DNA of 64,000 nt from NCBI RefSeq assembly GCF_000152865.1, contig NZ_CH672390.1, positions 806,001 through 870,000 of the forward strand. The letters are read 5' to 3'. This DNA is from Erythrobacter sp. NAP1 (lineage in GTDB: Bacteria > Pseudomonadota > Alphaproteobacteria > Sphingomonadales > Sphingomonadaceae). Below, in pieces: positions 31,747-42,597 of this stretch (its first letter is position 1; each line of letters opens with the position of its first letter). The notes beneath the pieces are model-generated. The model did not search any database. It was not told where the DNA came from and was given only the letters and a program-made list of their open reading frames with translations. Both the position numbers and the translations under genes were made by a program.

Positions 31747-32604
31747 TCAGGGCGTGAAGAAGGGCTTGTCGCCAGCAATCGTCACCCGCTCCATCACGCG
31801 GCGCGCGGGGAAATAGTCCGAGACTGCGAGGTGCTGGCACACGCGGTTGTCCCAGAATGCCACTGAGCCAGCCTGCCAGCGAAAGCGGCACTGGATCTCC
31901 ACGTCCTTGGCGGTCGCGTAAAGATGGTCGAGCAGCCACGCGCTTTCCTTGGCCGACAGCCCCTCGATATGGCTGGTGAAGGCGGTGTTGACGTAGATGA
32001 CTCGCTCGCCCGTTTCAGGGTGGGTGCGGATCACCGGATGGCGCATGGGCGGATACTTTTCGTGCAGGTCCTCTGGTGCCTTTCCAAGCCGTTTGGCGAA
32101 GACGCGGCTGATATCGTGAACGGCGGTGAGGCTTTCGCAAAAGCGCTGCATCTGTTCGCTGAGACGCTCGTAAGCGAGGTGCATGTTCGCAAACAGCGTA
32201 TCGCCGCCGCATTCAGGGACTTCGCGAGCCAGCAGGATCGAGCCGAGCGAGGGTTCCTCACGCCAGGTGACGTCGGAATGCCAGTTGTTCTCCTGCCCAC
32301 GGCTTTTGGGCCCGTGAGCGATGCGCAGAACTTCGGGGTTGGCCTGGTCCTTGGGTGTCGCCGGATGGATCTCGAGTTCGCCGAAATGGCGCGCAAAGGC
32401 GATGTGCGCTTCTTGCGTCAGGTCCTGATCACGGAAGAAAATGACGCCATATTTGAGCAAAGCCGCGCGCACCTCTGCAATGCGTTCAGCAACATTGGGA
32501 GCGCCTAGGTCGATGCCATGAATCTCTGCACCAATCGCCGGGGTGAGCGGTCGGATGTCGAGCGTGCCTGTGTCAAGTTTCGTCCGATCGAATGTGGTGG
32601 CCAT
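31747..32604 (-). CDS. TauD/TfdA family Fe(II)/2-oxoglutarate dioxygenase
   Basis: A 285-residue non-haem iron dioxygenase. The iron triad is visible: His and Asp in NNWHSDVTW and the distal His in DNRVCQHLA, with the 2-oxoglutarate arginine in RRVMERVT. GVIFFRDQ near the N-terminus is also typical. Substrates in the family include taurine, alkyl sulfates and aryloxyacids; no sulfonate transporter is adjacent, so none can be assigned. The ATG at 32604 fits family N-termini better than an upstream in-frame start at 32637. Confidence 0.9.
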   Translation of the reverse strand: MATTFDRTKLDTGTLDIRPLTPAIGAEIHGIDLGAPNVAERIAEVRAALLKYGVIFFRDQDLTQEAHIAFARHFGELEIHPATPKDQANPEVLRIAHGPKSRGQENNWHSDVTWREEPSLGSILLAREVPECGGDTLFANMHLAYERLSEQMQRFCESLTAVHDISRVFAKRLGKAPEDLHEKYPPMRHPVIRTHPETGERVIYVNTAFTSHIEGLSAKESAWLLDHLYATAKDVEIQCRFRWQAGSVAFWDNRVCQHLAVSDYFPARRVMERVTIAGDKPFFTP

Positions 32605-32672
32605 GTCTCTCTCCCTCGATTGAGAGTGTGCAGCCAAATCGCGAGAGAGGCAATGATCGCTCGGTCGCGCGG

Positions 32673-33941
32673 CTACTCACACGTATTCGTGACGCTCACC
32701 GCATCGAAGTCATATTTGGCGAGGGCTGGGTCGTAGTCGAGCAGCCCAAAGCGGCCATTTTGCAGATCGAAGATCATGCGCCCGCGATTGACTGCGCCGA
32801 GCACCCCGTTGGATTCGAAGAACTCATCCTTGCCAAAACCGCGCGCTGTTACCCACAGATCGAACGTCTCTCCGCCGAATGCCACCGGCACCTGTTGCTC
32901 GCTGAATGAGCCCCAGCTTCGCTCGAACGTGCGAACCGGTCCGCAGGAAATGCCTTCAAGCCATTCTGGCGGCAGGTTGTTGTTTCCCGATCCTGTGTCG
33001 ATGATCACGTTGCGCCCGATGCCCAGAATGTCGGCCCGCACCAGCGGATAGCGCGACGTACCCATCAGGAACCGGCCCGGAAGGTCAGCTGGCGGTGTAT
33101 CGCGGTAGAGGCGCAGCTTGCCTTCCACTTGGTCAATCTCGACCGCGGCGAAGAACCTAGCAAACAGGTCTAGACCGAAGATCATGTCGCTTGCCAGCCC
33201 AGCCGCCTCGAGCTTTGCCTTGTCCTCGGCGGTGTTTCGGCTGGTAGTGGCGGGAATGTTGCGCAGCACTGCATCACCGATCGTCAGCTCGCGGATGATG
33301 GTCGCGTCCTGCTTCGCGCGAATGTCGAATGCAGGGATGTAGGAATAGCCTCCGCCTTCCGTCTCGATCGCAAAGCCTTCGCGCGTGGCGATGTCGTAGT
33401 CGACCGAAACTCCGGGCGCTCCTGTGTCAAAAACGATCGTAATCGGCTGGCCGTTGATTGACGCGCTGAACTTGCGGTTCGCAAAATCGACCTCGATCAC
33501 ATCGGAGCCGATCTCGGCGCTGGGTGGTTCGGCCTCGGCGAAAAAGCGGATCTGCGGACCGATTTCTTCGCCAAGCGTCTGAGCGGCGTCGACGTAACCG
33601 GGAAAATCGAGCCTGTGGCGAAACTGGTTTAGTGCAAGCGCCTTGTATGCGTCGCGGGCTTCGTCACTCGCACTGTCGGGGATTGCGGATGCAAGGAAAG
33701 AGCCGCCTTGGGGCTCTCGTTCGATGATCGCGGTCAAAGCCGAAGTCAGCGCGTCGTCCGTTTCTCTTTCGGTGAAGAAGGCGAAGTCGAGCCGTTTCAG
33801 CGCGGCGGCTTGCGGGCTCAGTTCTTGCGTAGCTGCTGCCTCGCTTTCCTGTGCGCTTGCAGGCCCGATAACGGGACTTGCAAGCAAGGCAGCGGCGGCG
33901 GCGAGAAGGACGGGGTTTCGCGTCGAGCGGCGGCAAATCAT
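32673..33941 (-). CDS. Secreted two-motif aspartyl protease
   Basis: A 422-residue exported protein. From the ATG at 33941 a signal peptide runs to ASAQE near residue 31. An N-terminal helical region (residues 40-140) precedes two aspartyl protease motifs: FDTGAPGVS at 171-179 and IDTGSGNNN at 314-322, each followed by a hydrophobic-Gly segment (IFGLDLF, then a later VLGAV). This suggests two retropepsin-like lobes in one chain, as in pepsin-type enzymes, rather than the usual single-lobe bacterial form. The second motif lacks a perfect flap neighbourhood, so it might be degenerate. It is alone, 69 bases upstream of the dioxygenase start. Confidence 0.8.
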   Translation of the reverse strand: MICRRSTRNPVLLAAAAALLASPVIGPASAQESEAAATQELSPQAAALKRLDFAFFTERETDDALTSALTAIIEREPQGGSFLASAIPDSASDEARDAYKALALNQFRHRLDFPGYVDAAQTLGEEIGPQIRFFAEAEPPSAEIGSDVIEVDFANRKFSASINGQPITIVFDTGAPGVSVDYDIATREGFAIETEGGGYSYIPAFDIRAKQDATIIRELTIGDAVLRNIPATTSRNTAEDKAKLEAAGLASDMIFGLDLFARFFAAVEIDQVEGKLRLYRDTPPADLPGRFLMGTSRYPLVRADILGIGRNVIIDTGSGNNNLPPEWLEGISCGPVRTFERSWGSFSEQQVPVAFGGETFDLWVTARGFGKDEFFESNGVLGAVNRGRMIFDLQNGRFGLLDYDPALAKYDFDAVSVTNTCE

Positions 33942-34088
33942 CGAGATGGGCAATGCTCCAGTTGGTTTCGGTTCGCGTACAGCTACGCTGCCGAAACGTT
34001 CCAAGACGCGTTGGCGAGCTAGCCGAGCACGTTCAAAAACAGGGCTTTGAAGCGCGTGACGCCGGATTTCACTAAGGCGGGAGACCCC

Positions 34089-35309
34089 TTACGCCGCTTC
34101 GCGCAGGTCCATTTCGAGGCGGTCCCAGATTTCCACCAGCGCATCGGTCAGTTCGCTCATCATCTCTTCGGTGTGATGAGGGCCGGGCGTGAAGCGCAGG
34201 CGTTCCGTGCCGCGTGGCACGGTCGGGAAATTGATCGGCTGAACGTAGACACCGTATTCGGCGAGCAGGATGTCGCTGATCTTCTTGGCGCGCACCGGAT
34301 CGCCGACCATCAGCGGGACGATGTGAGTGACGCTGTCCATGACAGGTAGGCCTGCCTCGGCGAACTTCAGCTTGAGCGTTGCTGCTGCCTGCTGCTGAGC
34401 ATTGCGTTCGACGTTCGAGTTCTTGAGATGCTTCACCGATGCGAGCACGCCTGCGACAAGAACCGGCGAAAGCGAGGTCGTGAAGATGAAGCCTGGCGCA
34501 TAGGAGCGGATGCAATCGATCACACGGGTGTCGGCTGCGATATAGCCGCCCATCACACCGAACGCCTTGCCCAGCGTGCCTTCGATGATGTCGATCCGGT
34601 CTGCCGCGTTGTCGCGTTCCGAAATGCCACCACCGTGGTCGCCATACATGCCGACCGCGTGAACTTCGTCGATATAGGTGAGGGCGTTGTACTTCTCGGC
34701 CAGGTCGCAGATCGCGTGGATCGGTGCGACGTCGCCGTCCATCGAATAGACGCTTTCGAAAGCGATGACCTTGGGCGTATCGGCGTCTTCGGCGGCCAGC
34801 AGCTCTTCAAGGTGCCGCAGATCGTTGTGACGGAACACGCGCTTTTCGCAGCCGGAATTGCGGATGCCTGCGATCATGCTGGCGTGGTTCAACTCATCGG
34901 AGAAGATGACGCAACCGGGGAGCAGCTTCGCCAGCGTCGAGAGCGTCGCATCGTTCGAAACGTAGCCGCTGGTGAACAGCAGTGCGGCATCCTTGCCGTG
35001 AAGCTCGGCGAGTTCCTTTTCCAGCTCGACATGCAGGTGCGTGTTACCGCCGATATTGCGCGTGCCGCCGGAACCGGCGCCGACATCGTGCAGTGCATCT
35101 TCCATCGCACCGATCACGACATCGTGCTGGCCCATGCACAGATAGTCGTTCGAACACCACACGGTGATGGGCTTGGGCCCATTGTGACCGTGGAAGCACC
35201 GCGCATTGGGGTAGGCGCCCTTGTTGCGCATGATGTCGATGAAGACGCGGTAGCGGCCTTCCTCGTGAAGGCGGTCGATCGCGGAATCGAAGATCTGGTC
35301 GTAGTTCAC
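34089..35309 (-). CDS. hemA: 5-aminolevulinate synthase (C4 haem pathway)
   Basis: A 406-residue alpha-oxoamine synthase that condenses glycine and succinyl-CoA to 5-aminolevulinate. The PLP lysine is Lys248 in TLGKAFG, the same number as in Rhodobacter Hem[21 protein letters not shown] and a family-typical N-terminus ([21 protein letters not shown]) are present. The start is GTG with a weak ribosome binding site. The 206-base upstream region contains AGCAAG, one base, CTTGCT at 35455-35467. The C4 pathway is the alphaproteobacterial route to haem and bacteriochlorophyll. Confidence 0.96.
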   Translation of the reverse strand: MNYDQIFDSAIDRLHEEGRYRVFIDIMRNKGAYPNARCFHGHNGPKPITVWCSNDYLCMGQHDVVIGAMEDALHDVGAGSGGTRNIGGNTHLHVELEKELAELHGKDAALLFTSGYVSNDATLSTLAKLLPGCVIFSDELNHASMIAGIRNSGCEKRVFRHNDLRHLEELLAAEDADTPKVIAFESVYSMDGDVAPIHAICDLAEKYNALTYIDEVHAVGMYGDHGGGISERDNAADRIDIIEGTLGKAFGVMGGYIAADTRVIDCIRSYAPGFIFTTSLSPVLVAGVLASVKHLKNSNVERNAQQQAAATLKLKFAEAGLPVMDSVTHIVPLMVGDPVRAKKISDILLAEYGVYVQPINFPTVPRGTERLRFTPGPHHTEEMMSELTDALVEIWDRLEMDLREAA

Positions 35310-35515
35310 TGTCGCTCTGCTCTTTGAAGGGACTGGTGAACAGCCCCCAGAATTTCAGGACGACCCGTTGGACCGGGCTCTTGACGTCCAAAACCCAAAC
35401 ACCTGCAGGCCATACAACCCCCCAATGGCGCAAATGTTTCTGAGAGGCCTATGTAGCAAGCCTTGCTCACAAGAAAACCGCGATCTTTGCGAGCGATTTG
35501 CAGTTTTAAGTAACG

Positions 35516-36310
35516 CTAAAACGCTCGCAGATCGTCGAATCCATAGTTGTGAAGCGTTTGAGAGAGCCTCTCGAATTGCGCCAGATCGCCGGTGCTGACC
35601 GCGAAACTTGGTGCTGCCGGATCGAAAGCCTGGCCTTTCGTGAGGTGGGCAATGCGCCGCGCGATCCCGTCTGCGCCGTCAACGAAACTGACGCCGTCAC
35701 CGAATTCTGCGCCAAGTTCTTCGGTCAGCAGAGGGAAGTGAGTGCAGGCGAGCACAACCGTGTCGATCTGATCTCCGCCATCCATCGCGCGCAAAGTTGC
35801 TACCGCCGACTGGATTACGCTGCGGTCGACCTCCTCGCCGCGAAGCTTGGCCTCTGCTGCGCGGACAAGGCCACTCGCCCCGTGGCGCAGCAGGCGCTTG
35901 TCAGCGGCGAACTCGGCTTCGAGATTGTCGACATAGGCCTGGCGCACGGTCGCCTGTGTGCCCAGCAGGCCAATCGTACCGGTCTTGGTGATCGCGGAGG
36001 CTGGCTTGATCGCTGGGACCGTCCCGACAATCGGCACTTCGAGCACGTCGCGCACCATGCCGAGCGCGATTGTGGAGGCCGTGTTGCAGGCGATGCAGAC
36101 GAGACGAGGTTGGTAACGCTCGCTCATCCGACCGAGCAATCCGGCAACCCGCGCCGCGATCTCGGCTTCCGATTTCGTGCCATAGGGCAGGCCCGCAAGA
36201 TCGGCCGCGTAGATAATCGGCGCATCAGGCAACAGCTTGCGCACAGCGGCATGCACCGTCAGCCCGCCGACGCCGCTGTCGAACAGCAGGATAGGGGAGG
36301 ATGGGTTCAA
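35516..36310 (-). CDS. murI: Glutamate racemase
   Basis: This cofactor-independent racemase makes D-glutamate for peptidoglycan. LLFDSGVGGLTV holds the conserved aspartate and serine, IACNTAS has the first catalytic cysteine and LACTHFPLL the second. The TTG at 36310 is chosen because family proteins begin just before the LLFDSG strand; a GTG at 36355 would add fifteen residues, so the N-terminus is uncertain. It diverges from plsY across 123 bases and has no operon partner on its strand in the next 200 bases. Confidence 0.92.
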   Translation of the reverse strand: MNPSSPILLFDSGVGGLTVHAAVRKLLPDAPIIYAADLAGLPYGTKSEAEIAARVAGLLGRMSERYQPRLVCIACNTASTIALGMVRDVLEVPIVGTVPAIKPASAITKTGTIGLLGTQATVRQAYVDNLEAEFAADKRLLRHGASGLVRAAEAKLRGEEVDRSVIQSAVATLRAMDGGDQIDTVVLACTHFPLLTEELGAEFGDGVSFVDGADGIARRIAHLTKGQAFDPAAPSFAVSTGDLAQFERLSQTLHNYGFDDLRAF

Positions 36311-36433
36311 AATGACGTTTTCCGTTCGCCCATTAGCGTCGCAATGCTTGCCCACGCGACCTACTTACTTTTAGAGCAAGGTCAAACGACATAGATCATG
36401 CGGGCGCTGGGATCGCGGCGCCGGGAGAAGAAC

Positions 36434-37030
36434 GTGGAACCGCTTTTTGCCGCCTTGCTCGGTTACTTATCGGGCTCGATTCCCTTCGGCCTTTTGCTGA
36501 CGCGCGCGGCTGGGCTTGGCGATGTGCGCAACATCGGCAGCGGCAATATCGGCGCGACCAACGTCCTGCGCACCGGCAACAAGGGGCTTGCCGCAGGCAC
36601 ACTGCTGCTCGACCTGCTCAAGGGCTTTGCGCCAGTGTTTGCTGCCGGGATGATCTGGGCGGGCGAAACGGGAGACGTGGCCAAGGCCTTCGCCGCAGGG
36701 GGCGCGGTTCTCGGTCACTGTTTCCCGATCTGGCTTAAGTTCAAGGGCGGTAAGGGTGTGGCCACCAATGCAGGCGTGAGTTTCGGCCTCGCTTGGGCGA
36801 TAGGCGGAGCTTACGCGCTGATCTGGCTATCGATGCTGGCCATCTTCCGCATCTCCTCGCTCGCCGGGATGAGCGCTGTGGTCGCTGCGGCTGCCGCTGC
36901 GCCTTTGTTCGGATATCCGGAGTTTTTCCCTGTCCTGGCCGCGATTGCGGGTCTCATCATCTATCTCCACCGAGAAAACATCGGGCGGCTGATGAAGGGC
37001 GAAGAGCCCAAGATCGGTGGCAAGAAATGA
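36434..37030 (+). CDS. plsY: Glycerol-3-phosphate acyltransferase PlsY
   Basis: A 198-residue membrane acyltransferase that uses acyl-phosphate to acylate glycerol 3-phosphate, the first step of phospholipid synthesis. Signature segments are GSIPFGLLLTR, GSGNIGATNVLRTGNKGL and FKGGKGVATNAGV, with five predicted helices. The GTG at 36434 is well supported by GGGAG at 36423-36427, six bases upstream; an ATG at 36398 lacks a site and adds basic residues. dprA begins 16 bases after its stop. Confidence 0.93.
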   Translation: MEPLFAALLGYLSGSIPFGLLLTRAAGLGDVRNIGSGNIGATNVLRTGNKGLAAGTLLLDLLKGFAPVFAAGMIWAGETGDVAKAFAAGGAVLGHCFPIWLKFKGGKGVATNAGVSFGLAWAIGGAYALIWLSMLAIFRISSLAGMSAVVAAAAAAPLFGYPEFFPVLAAIAGLIIYLHRENIGRLMKGEEPKIGGKK

Positions 37031-37046
37031 AGGCGCGGATCATCTG

Positions 37047-38201
37047 ATGGAAAAAACGGGGTCGCAGCCGCAACAGTCCAAGCCGAGGCTCAGCCAAACA
37101 GAAGCCTTCGCTCGCATCCGCCTGCTTCGTTCGCCCAATGTCGGGCCGGTCACCTATCGCCAGGTCCTCGCGCGCTTCGGGTCGGCTGAAGCGGCGCTAG
37201 AACAGCTGCCAAACGTGCAGCTTCGCGGCAACAAAACCTTCCGCCCCGCTGCTGCCGAACGGATCGACCGAGAAATCGAAAGTGTGCGAAAGGCGGGCGC
37301 GCAATACCTCTTCCATGACCAGCCCGACTACCCCGAGCTACTCGGCGAACTGGAAAGCGCGCCGCCGATACTGACCTGCAGGGGCCGGCTCGAACTGGCC
37401 TCGCAGCCCTGCGTCGCAATCGTCGGCGCGCGCAACGCGTCCGCTGCGGCGACACGCCTAGCGCGTGACTTCAGCCAGGCACTCGCGGACGCAGGGTTCA
37501 CCGTTGTCAGTGGCCTCGCACGCGGCATCGACGGAGCGGCACATGATGGTGCTTTCCCGCGCACCATCGGCGTGATCGCAAGCGGGATCGACATCGCATA
37601 TCCGCCGCAACACACCGACCTGCAGGAGCGGATCGCCGCTGACTGCCTGCTCATCGCCGAACAGCCGCCCGGTACCGAGCCGCGCGGTCGCCACTTCCCA
37701 AGCCGCAACCGCATCATCGCGGGCCTCGCTTCGGGAACCTTGGTGGTTGAGGCCGCGCCCAAATCCGGCACGCTCATCACCGCGCGGTTAGCGGGCGAAG
37801 CGGGCAGGGAGGTGATGGCGATCCCGGGCTCCCCGCTTGATACACGCTCGCACGGTTGCAACCAGCTGATCCGCGACGGGGCAGTGCTGGTGTCGTCTCC
37901 GGAAGAGGTCGCCGAGTTGTTGCAAACTTTCACCGGCGCGCCGCGCTCGACCTACCGCGTTGCAGAGGACATGACCCGTTTTGACTATGCCGAGCTCAGC
38001 AAGCTGCAATGGGGCGAGGGGCTGGCAGCGGGCGACGAGGGTGAGGCGATCACCCGTTTGCTCACAACCGCGCCCATTGGCGTCGACGAATTGATCCGTC
38101 AGTCAGGCGCAGACCCGGCGGCGGTGCACATGACGCTGCTTGAACTGGAGCTTGGCGGCGAGGTCGAGCGCGGCGATGGCGGAATGGTCCGCCTCACATG
38201 A
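37047..38201 (+). CDS. dprA: DNA-processing protein DprA
   Basis: A 384-residue protein that loads RecA on incoming single-stranded DNA in natural transformation and is widespread also in non-competent bacteria. The Rossmann-like core shows VAIVGARNASAAATRLARDF, GLARGIDGAAH, and FPSRNRIIAGLASGTLVVEAAPKSGTLITA. An N-terminal SAM-like segment and a C-terminal winged-helix segment (LTTAPIGVDELIRQSG) flank it. No other competence genes lie in the window. It is probably co-transcribed with plsY. Confidence 0.93.
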   Translation: MEKTGSQPQQSKPRLSQTEAFARIRLLRSPNVGPVTYRQVLARFGSAEAALEQLPNVQLRGNKTFRPAAAERIDREIESVRKAGAQYLFHDQPDYPELLGELESAPPILTCRGRLELASQPCVAIVGARNASAAATRLARDFSQALADAGFTVVSGLARGIDGAAHDGAFPRTIGVIASGIDIAYPPQHTDLQERIAADCLLIAEQPPGTEPRGRHFPSRNRIIAGLASGTLVVEAAPKSGTLITARLAGEAGREVMAIPGSPLDTRSHGCNQLIRDGAVLVSSPEEVAELLQTFTGAPRSTYRVAEDMTRFDYAELSKLQWGEGLAAGDEGEAITRLLTTAPIGVDELIRQSGADPAAVHMTLLELELGGEVERGDGGMVRLT

Positions 38202-38285
38202 AGTGTGACAACCGCCGGGCAAGGCTTGCCGTGCTTTGCATCCAAACCTACTTGACGCGGCCCAAATGCCGACCCCACTCTCGCG

Positions 38286-38320
38286 CGTACGTACACGTGT
38301 AAGGAAATTCGACCTCTCTC
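38286..38320 (+). promoter_or_regulatory. topA upstream region with two overlapping palindromes
   Basis: GTACGTAC at 38287-38294 and TACACGTGTA at 38292-38301 overlap 20-34 bases before the topA ATG. TTGACG at 38252-38257 could be a -35 box. A further symmetric element GGCAAG, one base, CTTGCC spans about 38218-38230. Functions are not known. Confidence 0.25.
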
Positions 38321-40897
<2,577 letters not shown>

Positions 40898-40901
40898 ATT
40901 C

Positions 40902-40961
40902 AAGGATTTGAACCGACGCGGGCAATGAAAGCATAATCGAAGCCCGCGTTGGTAAATCCTT
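40902..40961 (+). terminator. Long hairpin downstream of topA
   Basis: The 5' arm 40902-40923 pairs with 40942-40961: AAGGATTT with AAATCCTT, ACCG with TGGT (one G-T pair) and ACGCGGGC with GCCCGCGT. That is 20 pairs with only a 2-base bulge and an 18-base loop. It begins 4 bases after the topA stop. It is much longer than a normal intrinsic terminator and has no T-run, so an RNA-stabilising or processing role is equally possible. Confidence 0.6.
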
Positions 40962-40981
40962 TAACATTGCTGCCTATCACG

Positions 40982-41000
40982 GGTCCCTAGACCAGGGACC
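40982..41000 (+). promoter_or_regulatory. Hairpin covering the ribosome binding site of the gene at 41007
   Basis: GGTCCCT at 40982-40988 pairs with AGGGACC at 40994-41000 around five bases. The 3' arm contains AGGGA, the only plausible ribosome binding site for the GTG at 41007, so the hairpin would hide it. Confidence 0.4.
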
Positions 41001-41006
41001 AATGCT

Positions 41007-41336
41007 GTGATCGAAATCGAAGTCCAGAACGAGACTCACCAGACTCAGGAACGCCTCCGCTTTGCTGCGGTGCCGCGGATCGGCGAAGGGCTGCGCCTGC
41101 GCGAACCCGACGGAATGTGGGCGAGCTACGATGTACTCGACGTATGGTATCAGAAGGCCGAATACGGCGACATCTGGATGCCATACCTGCATGTCTGCAT
41201 GACTCCCGGCGAAGCCGTAGGCGGCGATGATGCCGACAACACTCAGGGGGCGTTCGACGAAGACGCTTCCCACGACCTGCAAGGCGAAGACGCATTCGCT
41301 TCGCTCGCACGGGAGGCAGAACCATTCAAAATCTGA
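41007..41336 (+). CDS. Small acidic protein of unknown function
   Basis: A 109-residue soluble protein starting at GTG. It has a compact N-terminal part (FAAVPRIGEGLRLREPDGMWASYDVLDVWYQKAEYG) that looks beta-rich, and an acidic tail of about 40 residues. I do not recognise a family. Its 3' end overlaps the ATT-initiated response regulator gene by 13 bases, so the two are probably translated from one message and may act together. Confidence 0.6.
   Translation: MIEIEVQNETHQTQERLRFAAVPRIGEGLRLREPDGMWASYDVLDVWYQKAEYGDIWMPYLHVCMTPGEAVGGDDADNTQGAFDEDASHDLQGEDAFASLAREAEPFKI
41311..41323 (+). promoter_or_regulatory. Strong ribosome binding site before a putative ATT start
   Basis: GGGAGG at 41311-41316 followed by 7 bases places the ribosome exactly on ATT at 41324. 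No ATG, GTG or TTG in that frame lies nearby, and the frame is open and protein-like from there onward. Confidence 0.55.
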
Positions 41337-41950
41337 TCAAACGCACGACCGGCCCGCACAAGCAGCAGGCACGCGAAGAAGCCAAGGCGAAAGCCGAGGA
41401 AGCGCGCGGCACCAATGTTCCCGATGGCGAACCCATCGAGACGCCTGAAGACGTGAAGGAATTGGTCGATCCGCTGGGCGGCGCCCGTGAGGATAAAGAA
41501 AATCCGAACGACATTGATGCGGTCGTCCGCGCGGCCAAGGCGATGCGCGACGGCTCGGCTCCCCAACAGGCCCAGCGCGCTGCGCAAAAGGTCTGCCTGA
41601 TCGTCGATGACAGCCGTGTCATTCGCAAGGTTTCAAGCAAGATCGCCAAGAGCCTCGGCTACGTCCCTGTCGAAGCGCAGGATGGTCTTGAAGCACTCGC
41701 TCGCTGCAAGAAATCGATGCCGCATGTGGTGCTGACCGATTGGGACATGCCCGAAATGGACGGACTGGAGTTCGTGAAGAACCTGCGCGCCATCCCAACA
41801 CCCAAGGCTCCGGTGGTGATCTTCTGCACCTCGAAGAACAAGGCAGCCGACGTACACGCCGGCATCAAGGCTGGGGCGGACGACTACATCGTGAAGCCGT
41901 TCGACGAGGCAGGGCTCAAGGCGAAGCTGGAGAAACTGGAGCGGGGCTGA
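41324..41950 (+). CDS. Response regulator with N-terminal helical extension, probable ATT start
   Basis: A receiver domain (VCLIVDDSRVIRKVSSKI, phospho-acceptor Asp in VVLTDWDMPEMDGLEF, Thr/Ser in VIFCTSK, Lys in YIVKPFDE) preceded by about 85 charged residues. Reading from GTG at 41453 gives 165 residues but would drop a stretch rich in K, Q, E and A that continues in frame to 41324. The best ribosome binding site in the area serves ATT at 41324, giving 208 residues. It has no output domain, so it is a CheY- or DivK-like signalling protein. It overlaps the small acidic protein gene upstream. Confidence 0.75.
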   Translation: MQNLIKRTTGPHKQQAREEAKAKAEEARGTNVPDGEPIETPEDVKELVDPLGGAREDKENPNDIDAVVRAAKAMRDGSAPQQAQRAAQKVCLIVDDSRVIRKVSSKIAKSLGYVPVEAQDGLEALARCKKSMPHVVLTDWDMPEMDGLEFVKNLRAIPTPKAPVVIFCTSKNKAADVHAGIKAGADDYIVKPFDEAGLKAKLEKLERG

Positions 41951-42002
41951 TCCTAGGCGAATCACGCTTCATTCTCGATTTCTACTGCGCTAAGCGCTCC
42001 GC

Positions 42003-42584
42003 ATGAGTTTTAGCCTCCTTGCCGCGGTCGGCGCGATTGCGCTTCCGCAAATCAACCCTGTCGACGTTTTGCGAGCGGCGGACGAACTGCCGATTGCGCG
42101 TCGCGATTCAGGCTTTTCGACCGAGGTGTTGCTGTTCGTCGACGACGAAGGCGGCGTGATTGAATGCACGCCTCAGCGCACCGAGGGATCGGCAATACTC
42201 GCACGCCAGCTGTGTCGCCTGCTGGAACGTGTCGAAGTGCTGCCAGCGACCGCAAAAGACGGCGCGCCTGTCCATGGCGTCACGTCGACAAAGGTCAATC
42301 TAGACCCCGGTAAAGATCAAGCCGGAGTAATTCGGGAAACGCCTGACATCGCGTTCGCCCTCCCGAGCACGGAGTTCTCGGGAATGGTCAATGCGCTTGT
42401 GGAGGTCGACGAGACAGGACGCGTCACCGGATGCGTAGGCGCCGCATCATTCGACAATCCGACACAACAGGACACCGCTCTGGTTTGCGATTTTCTAAGC
42501 TCGGTCCCGCTGGGCACAATGAACGGATCGGATCAGACCGCTGTACCTTATGTACGGATGATCAAGGTGCTTCTGAACCGCTAG
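42003..42584 (+). CDS. Protein with two TonB-C-like halves
   Basis: A 193-residue protein with a short hydrophobic N-terminus (SFSLLAAVGAIALPQ) that may be a signal sequence. Two similar segments occur: EVLLFVDDEGGVIECTPQ with a later LCRLLE, and ALVEVDETGRVTGCVGAAS with VCDFLSSV. Each has a conserved spaced cysteine pair, the pattern of TonB C-terminal-like domains in sphingomonad proteins, but there is no membrane anchor plus proline linker of true TonB. Function is unknown. It converges with era across 13 bases. Confidence 0.6.
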   Translation: MSFSLLAAVGAIALPQINPVDVLRAADELPIARRDSGFSTEVLLFVDDEGGVIECTPQRTEGSAILARQLCRLLERVEVLPATAKDGAPVHGVTSTKVNLDPGKDQAGVIRETPDIAFALPSTEFSGMVNALVEVDETGRVTGCVGAASFDNPTQQDTALVCDFLSSVPLGTMNGSDQTAVPYVRMIKVLLNR

Positions 42585-42597
42585 AACGGGTTTGCGG

